Origin: a virus
DNA: 40,549 nucleotides
Virus record (IMG/VR): IMGVR_UViG_3300042731_002479
Span: 1-40,549 of that record
Reading direction: 5' to 3' (one strand)
The translations under genes were made by a program, and so were the position numbers. Below the pieces are notes generated by a model. It was given only the letters and a program-made list of their open reading frames with translations. It had not been told where the DNA came from and searched no databases. Shown here piece after piece: positions 38,061 to 40,549 of this stretch. The stretch's first letter is position 1. Every line of letters starts with the position of its first letter.

Positions 38061-40549
38061 CTACTGGTACTTGTAAGCGCTAGCACCGCCAGCGCCCAAG
38101 GTGCGATCCTCATCAGCCTGGAAAACCCGCGTCGTCTGCCTGGTGCTCGTAGCCTGGTCATAGTAGGCCACCTCCATCACGTACCCCTGCGCCGGGGCAT
38201 TGGTTGCGTTGGAGGTGAGCACCACGCTCGACGCGCCAACGCTTTCGATGGTCAGAACTTCCGGAGTCGCACCGCCGCCGGCCGGGACATAGGCGTTGGT
38301 CAAGAACATCACCTTGTCGCCGACCTTCCATTTCGCGGCGTCCGTCTCGCCGTTCTGGCTGAACACGTTGTTGTAAAGCGTGACGGTGGACTTGCCTGCT
38401 CCCGGGGTATCGGCTGCGTAGCTGTAGACCATCGCGGATGGGCACTTCCTCCCGTACCGGTTATCATGCACCCCGATCTGCCAAAGTGTCAAGCCGACCG
38501 ATCCGGCGCTTGGCGACATGCCGATCACCTGGCAGTATTCCCCGCTCAGTCCGCGCTGCCCCGTGCGAAGATTCGGCAACTGCTCATGTGTGAGCTTGAC
38601 GAGCTGCCCGACTTGGAGATCTATGTTGCGATACTTGATCGTGGCTGAGATGATCGGCGCCGGGTGCTGTACGAAGCGCGACCACATCGGGTTGACCATG
38701 CGGGCTACCAGCTCTGGCAGTTGCGGGTCGGCCGGGTTCAGGCGCGCCTTGTCGATGTTGGGCACGTAGAGGCAGGCGCACTCTAGCTTGATGGTCCGCC
38801 CGTGCTCCTGGTACCAGTCGCGCGTCTGCTGAAAGTTGATCTCCAGCGTGCCGTAGTAGTCATCTCCGGTCGGGTGCTTGTTGTACTTGACCTCCACCTT
38901 TGCGACCGGTAGCGATCCGGAGTTCCACCCGGGGAGCATCTTGCATGACTGCTCGCCTGCGTCGATCTCGGTTAGCGGGTCGTCTTCGTCGATCGCCTGG
39001 GCCTCGGCCTCGGTGTGCAGGTAGGCCAGCGATAGCTTGCCCGTGACCGTCTCCAGCGGGAAGACCTGCATGAACTTGAACAAGTGCTTTTGGGCCCAGT
39101 CCATAAGACTGGTTGCCTCGTGGAGGATGAAGTCAACGGCGGTCTTCGGGAAGACCTGATCGCGCAGTAGCTCCAGGCCGGCCACGTCAACGAGGTCCTG
39201 ATCGAACGAGATTCCCCACCCGTCCGGCAGCGTATCGTATGGGCCGTTGCTGCCGTCGCCGGTAGAGCAGAGAAGCTGCAAGAACACCGTGATCGGATTG
39301 TTGCGCGGCGGGAGATCCTTGCCATCTCCCAGCAAGTGCTCGACCACGGTAGCAGACCATGCCCCAGATGTGATCGTCTCGCCGACCTGGAAGTCTCCAT
39401 CGGCGCCGGTGATGAGCAGGTGATCAGGGCTGGAGTTGTCGCGTCGGATCGTCGCCGTCACGCCAGATCGGCCACCAGTAACGGTTTGCGGCAACGTGCC
39501 CAGCGCGCCGGCCGATCCGGAATACTCCAGTTGATCGTAGCGCGGAAAGTCGCTGTTTGGTGAGTCCTCGCAGAGCATCACCTGGAGGATCTCGTCACCG
39601 ATGAAGTGCTCATCCATCAGCGCGTTGACGTTCGGTGGCACTGGTGGCGAGTAGCCAGCAGGCCATCCATCGTTGGTCCAATCGTGCTGAATCTGCGGGA
39701 TGCTGATCTTCTCGCCGAACATGCCACGGAACATCACCGGGATTTGGTCCGGGTTCTTGTAGTTCGAGGCGGCCAGGCTCTGCACGTCGTCGATATTGTC
39801 AAATGGCACGTGCTCGCCGAGCTTCATTACCGGAAGCAGCGCGGCCAGGTTCAGGTCTGGGCTGATGGTCCGCTCGGTGTAGTGGATCACTTCGTTGCCG
39901 ATCTTGATGTTGGCTCCGTCTGCCGGGAACAGGTCGGCCGACTCATAGTAGATTTCCGTCACCGAGAAATTGGTTTGCGTCCCGTCGGACATGACAGGCA
40001 TGGCAAACTCGAAAGCGTTGTCCGTGAACGTGCTTCCGCTGCCGACGTTGGCGTAGACATACCACAGCTTGAATCGCCCTCCCCACAAATGCTTCAGCGC
40101 GATCTTTCCGCGCTTCTGCTTTGTGAGCACATTCTGCGAAGGAAGTGCAAGCAGACCGTCAACGTCGAAGCGCCAAGCTCTTCCGTTGTCCTCAAGCCCC
40201 CAATTGCGGATCACCCCAACGCGAACAGGGTGATCCGCGTCGGCCTCAGCGCAACCGCGCCGGTACTCGTGGATCCAGCATCTGCGGGTTTTGATGAAGC
40301 GCGGCGCGTCGCTGACTGGAACAGGGCTGACCGCGTTGTAGGTATCGATCACGTCGTGCGCTTTCGCCTCGCTTCGGTACATCCCGCGCGTGCAGACGGT
40401 GAAAGCATACCGCACAATATCGAATTGCGTCACCCCTGAAGTGTAGCCAGGAAGCGGCTCGTAGAACTCCAGCGTATTGGCCGACGCATCGAAGCTCTTG
40501 ACGTATCGGATCTCGCCGACGTTGAGCGGGTTCGCCGAGTCAACCGTGA
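38061..40549 (-). CDS. Tail hub/tip protein, C-terminal part (gene crosses the circular join)
   Basis: Continuation of the gene that starts at 877. The frame runs through the join and past a GTG at 40433 that could be mistaken for a start; there is no good ribosome-binding site there and the frame is open upstream of it. The part encoded here is about 806 codons from 40480. The N-terminal third of this part contains VGVIRNWGLEDNGRAWRFDV, a middle segment has the repeat VTGGRSGVTATIRRD, and the C-terminal end has TVTLYNNVFSQNGE and a GGGATPEVLTI beta tail. No lysozyme domain was seen. It should form the centre of the tail tip. Confidence 0.85.
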   Translation of the reverse strand, partial: TVDSANPLNVGEIRYVKSFDASANTLEFYEPLPGYTSGVTQFDIVRYAFTVCTRGMYRSEAKAHDVIDTYNAVSPVPVSDAPRFIKTRRCWIHEYRRGCAEADADHPVRVGVIRNWGLEDNGRAWRFDVDGLLALPSQNVLTKQKRGKIALKHLWGGRFKLWYVYANVGSGSTFTDNAFEFAMPVMSDGTQTNFSVTEIYYESADLFPADGANIKIGNEVIHYTERTISPDLNLAALLPVMKLGEHVPFDNIDDVQSLAASNYKNPDQIPVMFRGMFGEKISIPQIQHDWTNDGWPAGYSPPVPPNVNALMDEHFIGDEILQVMLCEDSPNSDFPRYDQLEYSGSAGALGTLPQTVTGGRSGVTATIRRDNSSPDHLLITGADGDFQVGETITSGAWSATVVEHLLGDGKDLPPRNNPITVFLQLLCSTGDGSNGPYDTLPDGWGISFDQDLVDVAGLELLRDQVFPKTAVDFILHEATSLMDWAQKHLFKFMQVFPLETVTGKLSLAYLHTEAEAQAIDEDDPLTEIDAGEQSCKMLPGWNSGSLPVAKVEVKYNKHPTGDDYYGTLEINFQQTRDWYQEHGRTIKLECACLYVPNIDKARLNPADPQLPELVARMVNPMWSRFVQHPAPIISATIKYRNIDLQVGQLVKLTHEQLPNLRTGQRGLSGEYCQVIGMSPSAGSVGLTLWQIGVHDNRYGRKCPSAMVYSYAADTPGAGKSTVTLYNNVFSQNGETDAAKWKVGDKVMFLTNAYVPAGGGATPEVLTIESVGASSVVLTSNATNAPAQGYVMEVAYYDQATSTRQTTRVFQADEDRTLGAGGASAYKYQ
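40481..40549. repeat. Terminal direct repeat (right copy)
   Basis: Identical to bases 1-69. Together the two copies show that the molecule closes into a circle of about 40,480 bp. They lie inside the tail-hub gene and are counted once in its length. Confidence 0.95.

Noticed and set aside
38045-38161. Apparent lipoprotein signal at the N-terminus of the large tail protein (frame opening at 38161)
   Set aside because: The segment lies within the hub coding sequence in another frame, and a GGAGG ribosome-binding site is placed for the ATG at 38044 instead.
38061-40433. A complete 790-aa protein starting at the GTG at 40433
   Set aside because: The frame is open upstream through the circular join to an ATG at 877 with a good ribosome-binding site; the GTG is internal.

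Overview
The window is the complete, circularly closed genome of a tailed bacteriophage, opened at an arbitrary point: its first 69 bases recur as its last 69, which leaves about 40,480 unique bp, and the tail-hub gene reads through the join without a break. Gene order (terminase, portal, MuF-type head protein, scaffold, DUF5309-like capsid, connector, tail terminator, tail tube, frameshifted tail chaperones, tape measure, distal tail, hub) is that of a siphovirus. Lipobox/membrane lysis proteins of spanin type point to a Gram-negative host. The genome looks GC-rich by eye and start sites often carry good GGAGG-type Shine-Dalgarno sequences. I saw no integrase or recognisable repressor.

Every gene I can support is on the minus strand, so transcription runs from high to low coordinates. 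There are two head-to-tail units on the circle. The late unit starts in a 264-bp gap at 18380-18643, which holds a TTGACA box and three 17-bp operator-like repeats. It runs through head genes (18379 to 10384), a set of membrane/exported proteins (9618 to 6811), and connector and tail genes (6809 to 1). It then crosses the circular join to the hub and a large tail protein (down to 35918), a lysis cassette (35908 to 34076) and a RuvC-like resolvase (34079-33600), and ends at a strong rho-independent terminator (33501-33531).

The early unit starts just beyond that terminator, at a sigma70-like promoter with a palindrome in its spacer (33469-33497). Its first product is a tRNA-like RNA with an abnormally long anticodon arm. 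A dense run of small, translationally coupled genes follows, many encoding zinc-ribbon-like proteins. Recognisable functions include a DEDDy exonuclease, a RecT-type annealing protein, a DNA methyltransferase, a lambda-O/DnaD-like replication initiator with iteron-like repeats inside its gene, an HNH nuclease, a possible sliding-clamp-like protein, an FmdB-type zinc ribbon, a DUF5131 (Gp37/Gp68) protein and an ASCH-like protein. No polymerase, primase or helicase was recognised, so replication probably depends on the host replisome loaded by the phage initiator.

The most unusual signals are the tRNA-like RNA, the structured leader of the initiator operon, the repeated operator motifs, the exported cysteine-rich proteins within the virion gene cluster, and a duplicated 136-bp gene start fused to an AT-rich patch.
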